DNA of 64,000 bases. Origin: Hymenopus coronatus (taxonomy: Eukaryota > Arthropoda > Insecta > Mantodea > Hymenopodidae). The stretch covers positions 33,007,501 through 33,071,500 of the forward strand of contig CM060883.1 of assembly GCA_030762935.1 (NCBI GenBank). Direction: 5' to 3'. The position numbers were made by a program, and so were the translations under genes. The notes beneath the pieces were generated by a model. That model saw only the letters and a program-made list of their open reading frames with translations, was not told where the DNA came from and did no database searches. Below are positions 22,239 to 33,529 of the stretch, piece after piece. How positions within the stretch are numbered: position 1 is the first letter of the stretch; each line of letters starts with the position of its first letter.

Positions 22239-22800
22239 ACAAATGTATCTACGCATAAACATAAAATAGCTATGAAATTCCATCACTAAAACATTCTTTA
22301 AAACGGTCTTCTTTTTGTTACTTTAAAAGACAGATATGTTGTTTTACAGCATAATCCTTTTTAAAAGGTCCAGAAAATGTTTGTAGTTCATTGTTCATAA
22401 TTTTATTATTTTTGATTTTGAATATACTTGTCCATTTCTTTGGCAATAAAAATATCTATACTCTCGTCCATCCGTCTGTCTATTTATCTGTCAATATTTT
22501 CTTGCGCCTCTCAAAAATAAGTTTGCAGCGTTTGGGGATGGATTTCTGACCTCAAAACAAGAAAATAAGTTCATGTAAGCATATGCTCTAAAACGTTTCG
22601 TTTTCGCGTTATCAGTTTATTAAAGAAAGTCGCCTTCAAATGCTTTCTGGGTCCAACCTAATAACTTCATTTATTTATGCACTCATTTATAGAAGGCTTT
22701 ACTCTGTGAAGTTGGCCTTGTGGCTACGTATTAACATTTGTCATTTATCAGATGTGTAATACATTCCTCCACCACGCCTTATAAATGCTGTCTACAGGGA
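22239..22800. other. Unassigned spacer
   Basis: AT-rich, about 560 bp between two transposase relics. Nothing recognised. Confidence 0.35.
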
Positions 22801-22819
22801 CTTCAATCAGCACAATCTT

Positions 22820-23180
22820 CAAGACTTTTAGAAAATGTGCCTTCTGCAAATAAGAAGAAACATATGGTTTATGTATAATGCAACAGCACATTGTTCGAGA
22901 TGTACTGGCTGGAATATAGCATGACACATGGATAGGTAGAGGAGGACCAGCTCCATGATCTGCACATTCCTCCTATATCAATCCTTTGGATTTTTATATT
23001 TTAGGGGGCACCTTAAACCATTGGTGTATGCAGCAGACATCCAAATGAAGAAACTCTTAATCTACGTGTCATACAAGCCTGCAAAATCATACATCAAATG
23101 GGAGTATTTCACATTCGGCGAGTGCATAAGTGTCTAGACGCAGGAGGAGCTACATTTGGATAATTTGGTACAACCTCCTA
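22820..23180 (+). pseudogene. Second, different mariner-like transposase relic
   Basis: In shifting frames the translation shows LENVP near 22830, WFMYNATAHCSR near 22865 (the place of W-F-x-H-D-G-A-P-A-H, with Asp replaced by Asn), DTWIGRGGPAP near 22925, NPLDF near 22980, GHLKPLVYAADIQ near 23005 and CLDAGGATF near 23135. This order matches the C-terminal half of a Tc1-mariner transposase of a type distinct from the one at 21.7 kb. At least three frame changes or stops make it dead. GAATCACTCTGTATA at about 23336-23350 could be its right terminal repeat; no left one was found. Confidence 0.6.
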
Positions 23181-23350
23181 ACAAGCTGACATCAAAAATA
23201 AAATAATGTGTCTCTCGAAAATGTTTTGAACCTCAATAAACCGAGAACGAAGGAATTTGGGACATGTGTTTGTATAAACATTTTTTCTTGTTTTGATGCA
23301 AGGAACCTGTCTCCAAACTTTGTAAAGATATTTTTGAATCACTCTGTATA

Positions 23351-23717
23351 TTTCAGCGAAATTCTTCCATTTCCCACAACGTCATTCCTTAATGCAGCAG
23401 GCCGCGATAAAATTCTATATTTTAATTAAGATGCCAGATGGCGAAAAGGAGAGGTGGAACATGGGTCTAATATTGCATAACGCTAACAGCTGACAGGTGA
23501 AATAGCACTACATACAATTTGATGTTGACAGTCGAGCTGGGAGTCGAGAAATCTCGATTGTCTCGGTCGCGTTGTCAAAGTGGAACTAGGACAGGCGATG
23601 TAAAATGGTTCCTGTTATCAGTGCTCGCAGGCAGGCGCCATTTACTCTTAGTGTGCGTATTTGCAACATATTTTTGAGAATAAATGAAACAGGCTTCTTA
23701 AGGTACTTCATTTTTAT
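23351..23717. other. Unassigned spacer
   Basis: No recognised repeat or gene; G+C is slightly raised around 23530-23650. Confidence 0.35.
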
Positions 23718-23814
23718 TTTCTTACCACTTATATAGTAGGTAGAGAAAGTCTTGCATTCCACCCAAAAACTTGATATCCAGAATTCACCGCAAAAATATT
23801 TTTGAGGTTCTATG
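23718..23814 (+). repeat. FamA left-end fragment
   Basis: GTAGAGAAAGTCTTGCATTC plus CACCCAAAAACTTGATATCC: a diverged first ~100 nt, joined in inverted orientation to the next copy. Confidence 0.6.
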
Positions 23815-24663
23815 AATTAAAAAAATCTGATGTGTTACACTCACATGACTTTCTCTATACAAATGATTATTCTTCTTTCTACACCATGCCAATCGAGATA
23901 AGTCTTAGCAGAATGTTCTTATTAATTAGTTCATTATAAGTCAAATGTTTTAAAATCTATCGTTATGCGATTGTCATTGAAATTCACTTCTTTGCTAAGC
24001 CAAGAGTATAACAAAAGAAACACGGACACCTCCTGTCTGAGAAAAGTACAAGTATTTTAAAATGGTAACCAATAACAAGGAATATGTAGGAAACGGTCAA
24101 CTCTATAACAGAAATGCAGATGTCATAAATGCTGTGTTTTAACGAGATCTACATTTTTGTACAGTAAGTTTTTGTCTATCGCTTACGGTTTAACCGTTAT
24201 GCAAAATTCTCCAAAAATTAACCACAATAAAGTGCTCTTCGGAGGCTATTCCCAGAAAATTCAAGATATAGATATTATTTGTGATGTAAATAACTTAAAT
24301 ATACAGCATTTTAATCAAAATTGTTACAGCCATTTTTTAGAAATTCAACATTTTTCAAAAATATTTCCATGTAAAGGGTAAATTAGGGTGGGGAATTTTC
24401 TTGAAAATCTTTGTGTTGTATCCTTGAAAAATGCTAAACTTAAATACGAAGTTTAGTATTTAGCGGCCTTTTAGTTTTTGAGCTATGCTGTCCACAGACT
24501 ATCACACTCACACACGGACCATTTTCCAAACTGTTTTTTTTTTTTTTGCACCCAGCGGACCTCAAAACATTTATTTCCGTTGAAATCTCGACATTGAATC
24601 TTTGAGTTCATTACAATACCTTCTCTATACACTATGCACATAGTACATGTAAAGAAAGTAAAA
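23815..24663 (-). repeat. FamA copy, full length
   Basis: Right end AAAAAATCTGATGTGTTACA, left end CCTTCTCTATACACTATGCA and AAGAAAGTAAAA. A T run at 24534-24548 follows the CA site. Confidence 0.9.
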
Positions 24664-24664
24664 T

Positions 24665-25462
24665 ATATTTTTAGAAAAAGGTGTAGTGTTTGTGTGTGTG
24701 TGTGTGTGTGTGTGCGTGTGTGTGTGTGTGAACAGCCTAACACAAAACCAAAAACAGTTAAATAGCAAACTTGTTATTTACACTTCAAAGATACGACAGC
24801 ATGATTCCCATCTTTGAAGTCGTACTTAAACCACTTTATGTGGAGGAGTTTTCGAAAATTTTGATTTTCCCAAAATTGGCCCCAATATTTTGATTAAATT
24901 GCTATATGTTTAAGAGGTAATCATGATATATGAATTGAAATTTTTGGGAAATACTCTATTAAACTCTCTTCATTCTAACAACTTTTGCAATACTGGTCAA
25001 ATATTAGAGATGGAGAAATCTTACTATTTTTGGCCATAATATTTTGAACTTAGTGGAAGGAGGGCGGACATAAGTAACTGACCTAGACATAAGCAAAGTT
25101 TTTGTACCTTTGCCCTTTGCACCGTGTTAAGAATGCACAAATAATGTAGATGTTAAAACACACAATTTATGCAATATACTTTTTTTCAATTAAGCTCTTC
25201 CGTGGTATTCCATGTTGTTAGTTTAATATTTTCTCAAATAGAAAGCCGTTATTCGTTTATGTTGCACCTGTTCAAGCAAGAGGAGAGAATTTCAAAGACA
25301 CTGCGAACAGCTCTTAAAACATTTAACTATCACTAAAGCCTAGTATATTCGCTTATTCCTTAGTAAGTGCAAGTAAATATTACAATTATGAAAGCATAAC
25401 GTAATTCTTCATGTTAATCAAGTAGAAGAGAAAGTCATGTGAATGGAACACATCAGATTTTT
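24665..25462 (+). repeat. FamA copy, left end missing
   Basis: Starts at TTTTTAGAAAAAGGTG, just before a (TG)n run at about 24686-24730, and ends CATCAGATTTTT. Then comes ACTTTCTCTAGCC of the next copy: a head-to-tail junction. Confidence 0.85.
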
Positions 25463-26340
25463 ACTTTCTCTAGCCTCATATGTACAATTACATAGGGATA
25501 GAGAAGTATTGTATTCCACCCAAAAATTCGATACCGAGATTTTACCGGAAATACATGTTTTAGGACCCCCTGTATCCAAAAAAAGCATTTTCAGAAAAAG
25601 GTCCGCGTGAGTGTGTCCGTGTGTCTGTGAACACGATAACTCAAAAACTAAAAGTAGCTAAAATACCAAACTTGGTATTTAAGTTTAGTACCTATCAGGG
25701 ATGCGACACGAAGATTTTGAACAAAATCCCCCCACCCCAAACTACCCTTTACATGGAACATTTTTCGAAAATTTTGATTTTCTTAAAAATGGCTCTAACG
25801 ATTTTGATCAAAATGTCATATATTACAGATATTTACCTAAAAAATAAAATGTATATATTGAATTTTCAGGGAATAGCTTCTGAAGACCTGTTTATTCTGG
25901 ATGAATTTTGCTTAATTTGGCATAACTAATAAACCGTAAGAGATAGACAAAAACTTACTATACAAAAAATGTAGGCCTTATTAAAACACACAACTTACGT
26001 CATATACATTGTTTTCGTTGAGCTTACCGTTTCCGAGGTATTCATTGCTATTAGTTTCAGTTGTGAAGTACTTATACTTTTCTCAGACGGGAGTGTCCGT
26101 TTTTCTTTTGTTCTACTCCTGGCCAAGAAAAGAAGCGATTTGTAATGACAATCGCATAACGACAGCTTTTTAAACATTTGACTATTGGTTTAGCCTAGTG
26201 TATTGCCTTATTTTCTTCCTACTTATACGAAACTAAATAATAAGAACATTGTGCTAATTAGTGCCACGATTAGCAAGGTGCAGAAAGAAGAAGACTCTTA
26301 TGTATGAAGTTTGTAGAACAGCTAGAGAAAGTAATGTGAG
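25463..26340 (+). repeat. FamA copy, full length
   Basis: ACTTTCTCTAGCCTCATATG to CTAGAGAAAGTAATGTGAGG. The last 25 nt of the right end are lost. Confidence 0.9.
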
Positions 26341-26845
26341 GCGGATGTTCAAAATTATCATAGTAACGGCTTTATACTGCAGGAAATACTATTCTCATGC
26401 AAATAAGACTGTTCTTGGAATATAACAATTAGCTGTTAGTAGCACTGCCAATGTAACTTTAGCTATTAATTCATAACGAAATTAATAACCGCGCCGATAC
26501 CGCGCGGTGCGTAATTCATCAACTGTGGAAACCTAATCAAAAAGTTCGCCTCGCATGCTCAAAGAACCATTAAACAAGAGTAAATTCATTCGCTGCGCAA
26601 CTGCTTCATTAGATTGATAGCCTACGTACAGCAATGCATAAAGGTTTCCATTCAATAAAATAAAATGGAGAAATCTACTGCTTTATCTAAAACCTAAACA
26701 CAGTAGAGCCTCAGTTATTCGAGATAATTGGGACTGGGGCTACCATGAACTGCAAAAAAAGTCTGACTATACGCAAATATCACTTAATCTAAGGTTAAAT
26801 CATGAATAGATACTTAATAAGTAAAAATAATAACCAACAAATAAG
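26341..26845. other. Spacer with a possible pogo/Tigger end
   Basis: About 500 bp. Holds the element end described at 26700-26795; the rest is unassigned. Confidence 0.4.
26700..26795 (+). repeat. Possible pogo/Tigger-type terminal repeat
   Basis: CAGTAGAGCCTCAGTTATTC, GGGACTGGGG and AAAAAAAGTCTGACTATACG follow the pattern of pogo/Tigger ends (CAGTAGAnCCTC..., GGGACnGG..., a later run describing a shifted cell of the same phrase). No matching inverted end was found in the window, so it would be a solo end. Confidence 0.4.
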
Positions 26846-26993
26846 TAAAAATCTGACGTATTCCATTCACAAGTCTTTCTCTAAATATTTGCAACAAATT
26901 ATTGAATCGAGTAAACCATTAGCAAAAATATTACTTGCTTCCTTGTAAGTAGAAGTGAAATAAGGGAGTATCATAGGTTAAAGTGATAGTCAC
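26846..26993 (-). repeat. FamA right-end fragment
   Basis: AAAAATCTGACGTATTCC to AAAGTGATAGTCACAAGC. Interrupted by an S3 SINE. Confidence 0.75.
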
Positions 26994-27189
26994 AAGCGGA
27001 AATGGAAATGGCGTGTTATTTATGGACGCTCTCAGCGTCCCATTCTAAATTGGGCGTGAAAGACCGCTTAATTTTGCTCAGAGGCCTTTCAATCTTTAGG
27101 TTCTTTTACGTGCCGTAAGTCTCCGACACGTGACCAACAGCTTTACTTCCCTTCCGAAGGAAACCATGCTAAGGATTTTTACGCCCGAA
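26994..27189 (-). repeat. SINE family S3, minus-strand copy without head
   Basis: On the minus strand: GGGCGTAAAAATCCTTAGCA, GAAGGGAAGTAAAGC, GTTGGTCACGTGTCGGAG, GAGCAAAATTAAGCGG and GAGCGTCCATAAATAACACG. About 195 bp; the tRNA-like part is missing (5' truncated). Confidence 0.8.
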
Positions 27190-27239
27190 GACAGAGCACA
27201 AAGTAAATAGAATAACAAGGTTATAACACTAATTTGGAA

Positions 27240-27428
27240 TTCAATACCACAGTAACCGTCATTTAAAATATTGACTGTTAGTTTAGCCTAGTGTATTCCC
27301 TTATTTCCCTTCTGGTTATAAGGAACTAAATAATAAGCTTTTGCTAATATTTATCTCGATTAGCATGAAGTAGATAGGATAACACGCTTCTAAAGAAAGT
27401 CATATGAATGTAACACCACAGATGTTTT
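27240..27428 (+). repeat. FamA right-end fragment
   Basis: AACCGTCATTTAAAATATTG, TTAGCCTAGTGTATTCCC and AAAGAAAGTCATATGAATG: the last ~190 nt. Confidence 0.75.
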
Positions 27429-28171
27429 GTTTGTGTTTTTGTGCGCTAAGCTCAACTCCAGTGTTTTAACATGAAGTATACACCAAAAACATACAGAAAA
27501 TACCCACTTGCTAGTTTACATTACTTTCAAAACAGCGGGAGCGATCTTGTTTCGTGTAAACATCCCACATACGCTAAAACTTACCCCCAAAATGTTTTAA
27601 CTTCTTGCTGTTGGTAACGTTGCCTAGTTTCTTCAGGTCATGTTTTTGCATGACTGAGCCCGAGTATAGCCGGGCGACGGTAAAACCATCCTTTCGCTCA
27701 CCTTCAACTGAATAAACACGGGAGAAATTTTACTTTTTTCTGTTTCGCGATATTTCAAACGTTAAACATTACTACCGCGAGTTCTCGTATGGCGCAGTCC
27801 TTACAGCGAAGTTACGAGAGTATAAATATTTATGCGCTGAATTTCATACGCGCGTTATGCTACAGTTAGTAAATAATGGCTGCAACTACATTACACAGAA
27901 GTTGCAAATTGCCTCATATCTATACCATACATGCAATAAAACTGTAAGTAGAATATTTTTGTAGCCATGGATCCTGTGTAAATAACTGAAGTTGAAGGTA
28001 CCAAAATAAATTTTAGCATGTTTATTTTTATACATGAGTGAGTTTGTTACCTTTAGACTCAAGCATGACTTAATCAATTACATCAGCTCGGTATACCGAA
28101 CGGAAGGGGTACAGCGATGGCCGACAAAACAGAGAATTATTGTAAAAGTTTATGAACATTTTTTGTTTATT
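27429..28171. other. Unassigned single-copy-looking DNA
   Basis: About 740 bp with pockets of higher G+C around 27640-27810. A minus-strand 63-codon frame at 27886-28077 is not recognisable. Confidence 0.4.
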
Positions 28172-29216
28172 ACTTTCTCTACACGCAATATGCACATAGT
28201 GAACAGAGAAAGTAAAGCACTCCATCTAAAAATTTGATATAGAGATTTCACCGGAAATATATGCTTTGGGGTCGGCTGTATCAAAAAAAAAAAAAAAAAA
28301 ACATTTTCAGAAAAAGGTCCGGGTGTCTGTGAACACAATAGCTCAAAAACGAAAAGTCGGTAAAATACCAATTGGGATTTAAGTTAATCTTCCAGGGATG
28401 CGAAACGAAAATTTTGAGAAAAATTCCCCCACTCAAAACTACCCTTTGTATGGAAGTTTTCTGGAAAATTTTGATTTTCTCAAAAATGGCCGTAGTAATG
28501 ACTTTGATTAAGATATCTAGTATTAAGGATATTTACCTGACAAATAAAATGTATATCTAGAATTTTCTGGGAATAGCCTCTGGAGACTCGTGTGTCTGTG
28601 AACACAATAACTCAAAAACGAAAAGTCAGTAAAATACCAAACTTGGGATTTAAGTTAATCTTCCAGGGATGCGACACGAAGATTTTGAGAAAAAGCCACA
28701 CACACCAAGCTGCCCTTTACATGGGACTTGGTTCGAAAATTTTGATATATCTAGAATTTTCTGGGAATAACCTCTGAAGACTACTTTATTCTGGATTAAT
28801 TTTATGGAATTTTGCATATCCGCTAAACCGTAAGAGATGGGCAAAAATTTATAACATAAAAATATAGAGAACGTTAAAACACACAATTCATGTTATATAA
28901 TTTTCGTTCGTGGAGTGGATCGTTTTTGAGCTATTCCTTGTTTTCAGCTTTAAAAGACTTGTGCTTTTCTCATACAGAAATGTTTCAACTCCTGTCCATA
29001 TAAATGAATTTCAGTCACATTGCAACCAGCTTTTGGCTATCATTTTAACCTATGGTACTCCCTTATTTCGCTTCTACTTACAAGGAAGCAAGTAATAAGA
29101 CAATTTCTGCTAACTTGTTCTCGATTAGCATGAAGTGAATAGAAGCATAAATCTTTTAACAACAATTTGTTGCAGAGATGTATAGAAAGTCATTTGAATG
29201 GAACACGTCAGATTTT
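28172..29216 (+). repeat. FamA copy with internal partial duplication
   Basis: Left end ACTTTCTCTACACGCAATAT; right end TATAGAAAGTCATTTGAATG. The segment beginning GTGTCTGTGAACACAATA occurs twice, at about 28326 and 28590, so roughly 150-260 bp of the element's centre is doubled, which makes this copy longer (1045 bp) than the rest. An A run (28285-28302) precedes the CA site. Confidence 0.85.
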
Positions 29217-29639
29217 GTTTCATGTACATGTGGAAAAGATTTTAAACTGCAGATGTTTGGTTGAGTGCGTCTTCCCTTGCAAATGGATAGGAAATCACAC
29301 TTAACGGCTAAGTTCAGGACCACTGCAGAGCAGAATGTGCGTTCTTTTTCCGATAACTCTACGAAATTGTTACTGCATTACGTGAAGAACGTTAATTTCC
29401 AACACTTCTTACGCAAATTATGACAAAAAACTTCACCTTCTCTAACTTTGAATGAAACAGTAAAAGGAAATGATTATTGTAAGTTAAAGGTTTGCCTATT
29501 ACTGTAGAACGTACATGCGGTACATAAAGACTGAAGTTCACTTCCAATTGAACTGTAGACGCAAGCACTACGTGCTCTGCGAGCCGGTTTTTGAGCAGTA
29601 AAGACGAAAGCAGGTGGGACCAGTACTATCTTCTTTTTT
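29217..29639. other. Unassigned spacer
   Basis: About 420 bp, nothing recognised. Confidence 0.35.
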
Positions 29640-29862
29640 TTTTTTCATTTATATGGCCCCCTTTAATATTTAAGGTCATATAGGGGCTTTGCATTGGAAA
29701 CAACTCATTGTCTGTAGGTTCTTTTTTTACTTTGGGTTTAAATCGTTTTATACTCCTCAAATACACACCCAGCCCTGTGGGGGATAGGGAACAATACTGG
29801 TTAAAGAAAAAGACTTCTGAAGTCAGCTCGCTGACCACTCGACCACGGAGGCAGTTCAGTTC
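29640..29862 (-). repeat. tRNA-derived SINE, weakly conserved
   Basis: On the minus strand CTCCGTGGTCGAGTGGTCAG contains a perfect A box (TGGTCGAGTGG). The expected B box is not clear. The body (CCCCACAGGGCTGGGTG and a GGGGGCCATATAAATG end with an A-rich tail) belongs to none of S1-S3. Confidence 0.5.
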
Positions 29863-30117
29863 GTATTTGCAGAATCAAATGCTTTACGATTGCATTTCAT
29901 ATCATAGTAAACATTTGCACATCAACAAGGTAATGCAATGCAAGTGTTTGTTTATAAAATGTAGCATATATATTAATTAATGTATCCGCCTATTTACACT
30001 ATATGTTCGCAAACGTGTGGTTTGTAGTTATAAGTTGTAGTCACTCTACGCCAAAACTTGGTCGCCTCCACGGGTTACTATGATAATCTATAAAGCCCAA
30101 GATTAAAACTCGTCCTT

Positions 30118-30205
30118 ACTGGCGGAGGACGATGGATTTTTTTGGAAGCTAAAATCCTTAGCATGGCTTCCTCCGGAAGGGAAGTAATGCCGGTGGAGCC
30201 CATAC
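30118..30205 (+). repeat. SINE family S3 fragment
   Basis: GGCGGAGGACGATGGATTTTT, then AAAATCCTTAGCATGGCTTC and GGAAGGGAAGTAATGC match S3 residues from just after the B box. About 90 bp; the 3' half is replaced by unrelated sequence. Confidence 0.7.
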
Positions 30206-30389
30206 CTTGAAAGAAGGTTCCTGGGCAAAATTCCGCAATTTCGCAACTGCAGTGCCATCTGTGGGTGATGGGCTGATCCTTCGTCATCATGGCGCATTGC
30301 GGCTAACTCACGAACTAGAATTTCAAATCCGATCACGGAAACATCATAACGATGCCCTAGCTTCCACTTGGGAGTTATAGGAATAATGA

Positions 30390-30397
30390 TAATGATG

Positions 30398-30446
<49 letters not shown>

Positions 30447-30462
30447 ATAATAATAATAAGGA
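30390..30462 (+). repeat. (TAA)n microsatellite
   Basis: About 73 bp of ATG/ATA/TAA-type trinucleotide repeat, pure (AAT)n in its centre. It gives an Ile run in one minus-strand frame, which is not a gene. It may be the tail of a lost retroposon. Confidence 0.9.
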
Positions 30463-31029
30463 TATGTTGCAGGTACCTACCACTCGAGTCTCTTTCATAA
30501 CATCACATTAAATGGAATGGGAAACAATACACATTTTGAGAAATTTTGGGCTAAAGTTATAACGATATTTTGGTAAGCAGCGTTTATACCGAGAAAAACT
30601 TCTCTCAACATCACCATTAGTAAATAAAGAGCTCCAATAGAAACTCTTGTACAAATAGCTGAAGTTGCGAGCACCGCATCTTCGATGCTCTCGGCAAAAT
30701 ATCATACCAACAGTTTGGTATACAGTTTAAAATAAAGTAAAAATAGCAGGAGTAGTTAAGTTCTGTCGCCTTACTATTGGCGTGAGCGGACAGTGAGTGT
30801 ACCACACCGATCTTTGTGCCTGACATCATCAATCCCCGTAGCGCTGTTTTTCAATCCCTCAAACGTTACCCCGTCTGTTTTCTCTCTCCTTATTATGTAC
30901 TTAATATCAAAACCGAATGAAAAAATTTCCATTTCTGTCCGATTCTTCTCGTAATTTATTTTTCAAAGTTAATATGAAAAATAAATTAAGAGAAGAATCG
31001 GATAGGCATGGGAAAATTTGGAGAGTTAA
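30463..31029. other. Unassigned spacer
   Basis: AT-rich; short minus-strand frames at 30508-30832 are unrecognised. Confidence 0.35.
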
Positions 31030-31370
31030 ATATATCCTAACCGATGACAAACTGATGTTGAGCCTAAGGGTTAAGGTCCTAGAGAGATGTGTAATACCAG
31101 CTTATGTATAGTAGTCAAACATGGCGAATGAAAGTGAAAATGAAGAGAATGGCCCAGGCATGTCAAAGATAAAGATAAAACTACAACAGATAACACTCAG
31201 GGACAATAATACTCAACAGAGGGGTATGAGAGACGCAATTATCATAGTTTAACGTTTGAAATGGAAATGGGGAAGCCACGTTGTAAGGATGTGTAAAAAC
31301 AAATGGGCTTATTGAACAAACATATGGGACCTCAGAACAGGAAAGAGATGCGCCGACTCTTTAAGGGCAT
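31030..31370 (+). pseudogene. LINE reverse-transcriptase C-terminal relic
   Basis: Reading across frames: LRVKVLERCVIPAYV near 31065-31110 corresponds to the K-x-K-x(2)-E/D-x-C-V-x-P segment downstream of the reverse transcriptase core; ITLRDN near 31190, then LKWKWGSHVVRM near 31258-31292 and NKW near 31300 correspond to the L-K-W-x-W-x-G-H-x(2)-R-M phrase seen at the end of many RTE/CR1-like ORF2 proteins; DLRTGKR follows. At least three stops and frame changes. The rest of the element is absent, as expected for a 5'-truncated, old insertion. Confidence 0.65.
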
Positions 31371-32744
31371 GTATGACTGAACTTTTGAAATTTCCAAATT
31401 AATAATGGTAAGTTTTTTTAGATTTATAGCATAGATGTAATATAATGCAAATAAGTTAAAGTTCAAATTTCATCCATTTTGCTCTAATGGCTTGGAGGTT
31501 ATAATCAAATTTGTTTATGTTTTTCTCATGTCAATAAAAAAGTTCCTTGCGACAACATTAAAATATTGGTGTAATATTTTAATCTTAGGTTCATAATACA
31601 CCTACTTTTTTAAATTGTCCTAGGTTTGTCTGTGTCTCCTTTGATTTAGGGTCCAAAAATTGTTAAAAGTTAGAATGTGATTTTTTGTTATAAAATATCA
31701 TTTTTATGTTTCAAAATTGAAAACATGTGCTTAAAAACATCTGACAGTAAACCCTAAGGCTATTTTTATCCATTGTATCTCTGTGTACAGAAAATTTTTT
31801 TTGCGTAATATAAAAACTGCTCCGCAAGTAGCACTTTACAGGACTAAAAATGCTGGAAATATCAATAGATGGAAAACAAGGAAAGATTTGAATGCGTGAA
31901 TCGCATTAAAATCCACCAGGTTGGTAGGTTGGACCTTCAGCTTTCCTTTTCTTCTCCTCTATTGCTGGCTTTTATATCCGTTTCTTTTGCAAAACTTCGT
32001 TTTTTGCTTTGCATGGTGCGAATGAGATCTCGTCGAACTGAAGTTTTTCTCGCCAAGTCCAGCACAGTTTTACCTCTAATGCTTTGCTGTAGCTCCAGTT
32101 AAGGCATTTAAAAATGCACCTGATTGCCACTTATTCCTATAAAATAAAACAGTAAACGTTTTGTCATTTTTCATGAATACATAACCTTTAGGAGAAATTG
32201 GGACATCTGTGGTCGAGGTGTGCAAGTGACATAAGTCTGGAAAGAACTCAAAACAAATTTAGTGTAAAAGCTGTACGGTTTAGAAGGGAAAGCGAGAAAT
32301 ACAAAAGAACTCTCAAAAGTTTAATGTAGAAATAATGTTCATGTTAATATAAATAGTGTACTGCGTAAGACATGCTTAGAATTAGCTCCACTAATAACTC
32401 TTTCTGATCTGCCTTAGTCCTTAAGGGATGAAACATACTAATAAGTAAATAATTCAACCAAAACTATGTGCAGTCTTCTGCAACATTAAATGCGACAGTA
32501 CAGGCACTTATCAAAGTATATGTGCCCCCCCCCTCTCTATGATTAATTGAAACATATTTATTATTTTCTTACACACACCTCAAGCGAGCATATGAGCCAA
32601 ACGCGCAAAAACGGACCCTTTTGGTTTACAACAACTGAACAAGGTTCTAGAAATATCCTTAATGTCTGAAAAACAAAACAACCATTATTATAGTTGAATA
32701 GCATTTTAACAGTAAATAAACTTGAACAGTTAACAAGTAACTGC
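31371..32744. other. Unassigned AT-rich DNA
   Basis: About 1.4 kb without recognised repeats. A 77-codon frame at 31869-32102 is not recognisable. A C run (32526-32534) starts a pyrimidine stretch. Confidence 0.4.
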
Positions 32745-32926
32745 GTAAAAATCTTTAGCATGGCTTCCTTCGGAATGAAAGTAAAACTGTTGGTCCCGTG
32801 TCATACATTTATGCCACTAAAAGAACCTAAACCTTGTTAAAGAGGCCTCTGAGCAAAATTAAGCCGTCTTGTACGCCCAAAATAGAATGGGATGCTGTCC
32901 ATAAATAAAACGACATTTCATTTTGA
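32745..32926 (+). repeat. SINE family S3, headless copy
   Basis: GCGTAAAAATCTTTAGCATG, GTTGGTCCCGTGTCATAC, GAGGCCTCTGAGCAAAATTA and TGTCCATAAATAAAACG align with S3. It is followed within a few bases by an S1 copy, giving a SINE-SINE composite. Confidence 0.8.
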
Positions 32927-32932
32927 TATACT

Positions 32933-33101
32933 GCGCCGTGGCCCGGTTCGATCCCAGGCGACCACATTTGGGATTTATGGTGGAGTTTTCTCGGGTTTCC
33001 CCCGCCATCGCATTCCACCGGTGCTCCATCTTCATTCCATGCATCATCAGCGTCATCGCCTGCGGTCGTCATGTAGTAAAATCAGGCGTTAAGCACTATA
33101 A
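32933..33101 (+). repeat. SINE family S1 copy with deleted A-box arm
   Basis: TGCGCCGTGG jumps directly to CCCGGTTCGATCCCAGGCG, so the A-box-to-anticodon part is deleted while the B box remains. The body (GGGATTTATGGTGGAG, TTCTCGGGTTTCCCCCGCC, CATCATCAGCGTCATCGCC) and the 3' end GGCGTTAAGCACTA match the copy at 51671. Confidence 0.75.
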
Positions 33102-33307
33102 AAATATACTGCATTTTTTGGATCATACTGAACATTTTTCCACTGTTCCAGTATCCATAAACTTGAACAACTCTTCCCAAATAGGAAGAACATTTGTTGG
33201 AGTAGAGAGACTTTGAGGTATACCACTCGTTGAAGCCATGATAATACACGTATATAACATAGACACACACCGCCTCTGACCTTAACATTTATGCTGGCTT
33301 CATAGAC
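33102..33307. other. Unassigned spacer
   Basis: Nothing recognised. Confidence 0.3.
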
Positions 33308-33400
33308 GAGATTGCAGATTCTAGTTCAATTTTAGACTGCGCCTTTCCTATTGGTTACTAAGACAACATTGCTGAAACAGGTTTCGAGATTTCGTCGGAG

Positions 33401-33425
33401 TTAGGTTAGGTTACGTTACGTTAGG
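33401..33425 (+). repeat. Short TTAGG-type repeat
   Basis: Five units read TTAGG, TTAGG, TTACG, TTACG, TTAGG. TTAGG is the usual arthropod telomere unit. Too short to be telomeric here; at most an interstitial trace or chance. Confidence 0.4.
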
Positions 33426-33515
33426 TGTGAGTTAATAAGAGGTAAGAATGGAGTTTCTGAAAATCGGCTCTTCTTTCCAATGCAAAATGCACAGTCTTCC
33501 GTTCGTTCTGTCTAC

Positions 33516-33529
33516 TTGCGCATGCGCAA
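33516..33529. promoter_or_regulatory. NRF1-type palindromic site
   Basis: TTGCGCATGCGCAA is a perfect 14-bp palindrome containing the NRF1 consensus (YGCGCAYGCGCR). A CCAAT box (GACCAATGG) lies about 20 nt downstream at 33545-33553. In animals this pairing is typical of TATA-less promoters; no transcript is evident here. Confidence 0.4.

Noticed and set aside
30103..30498. 131-codon frame with a long Ile run
   Set aside because: Ile run is the (TAA)n microsatellite; the remainder overlaps an S3 SINE piece.
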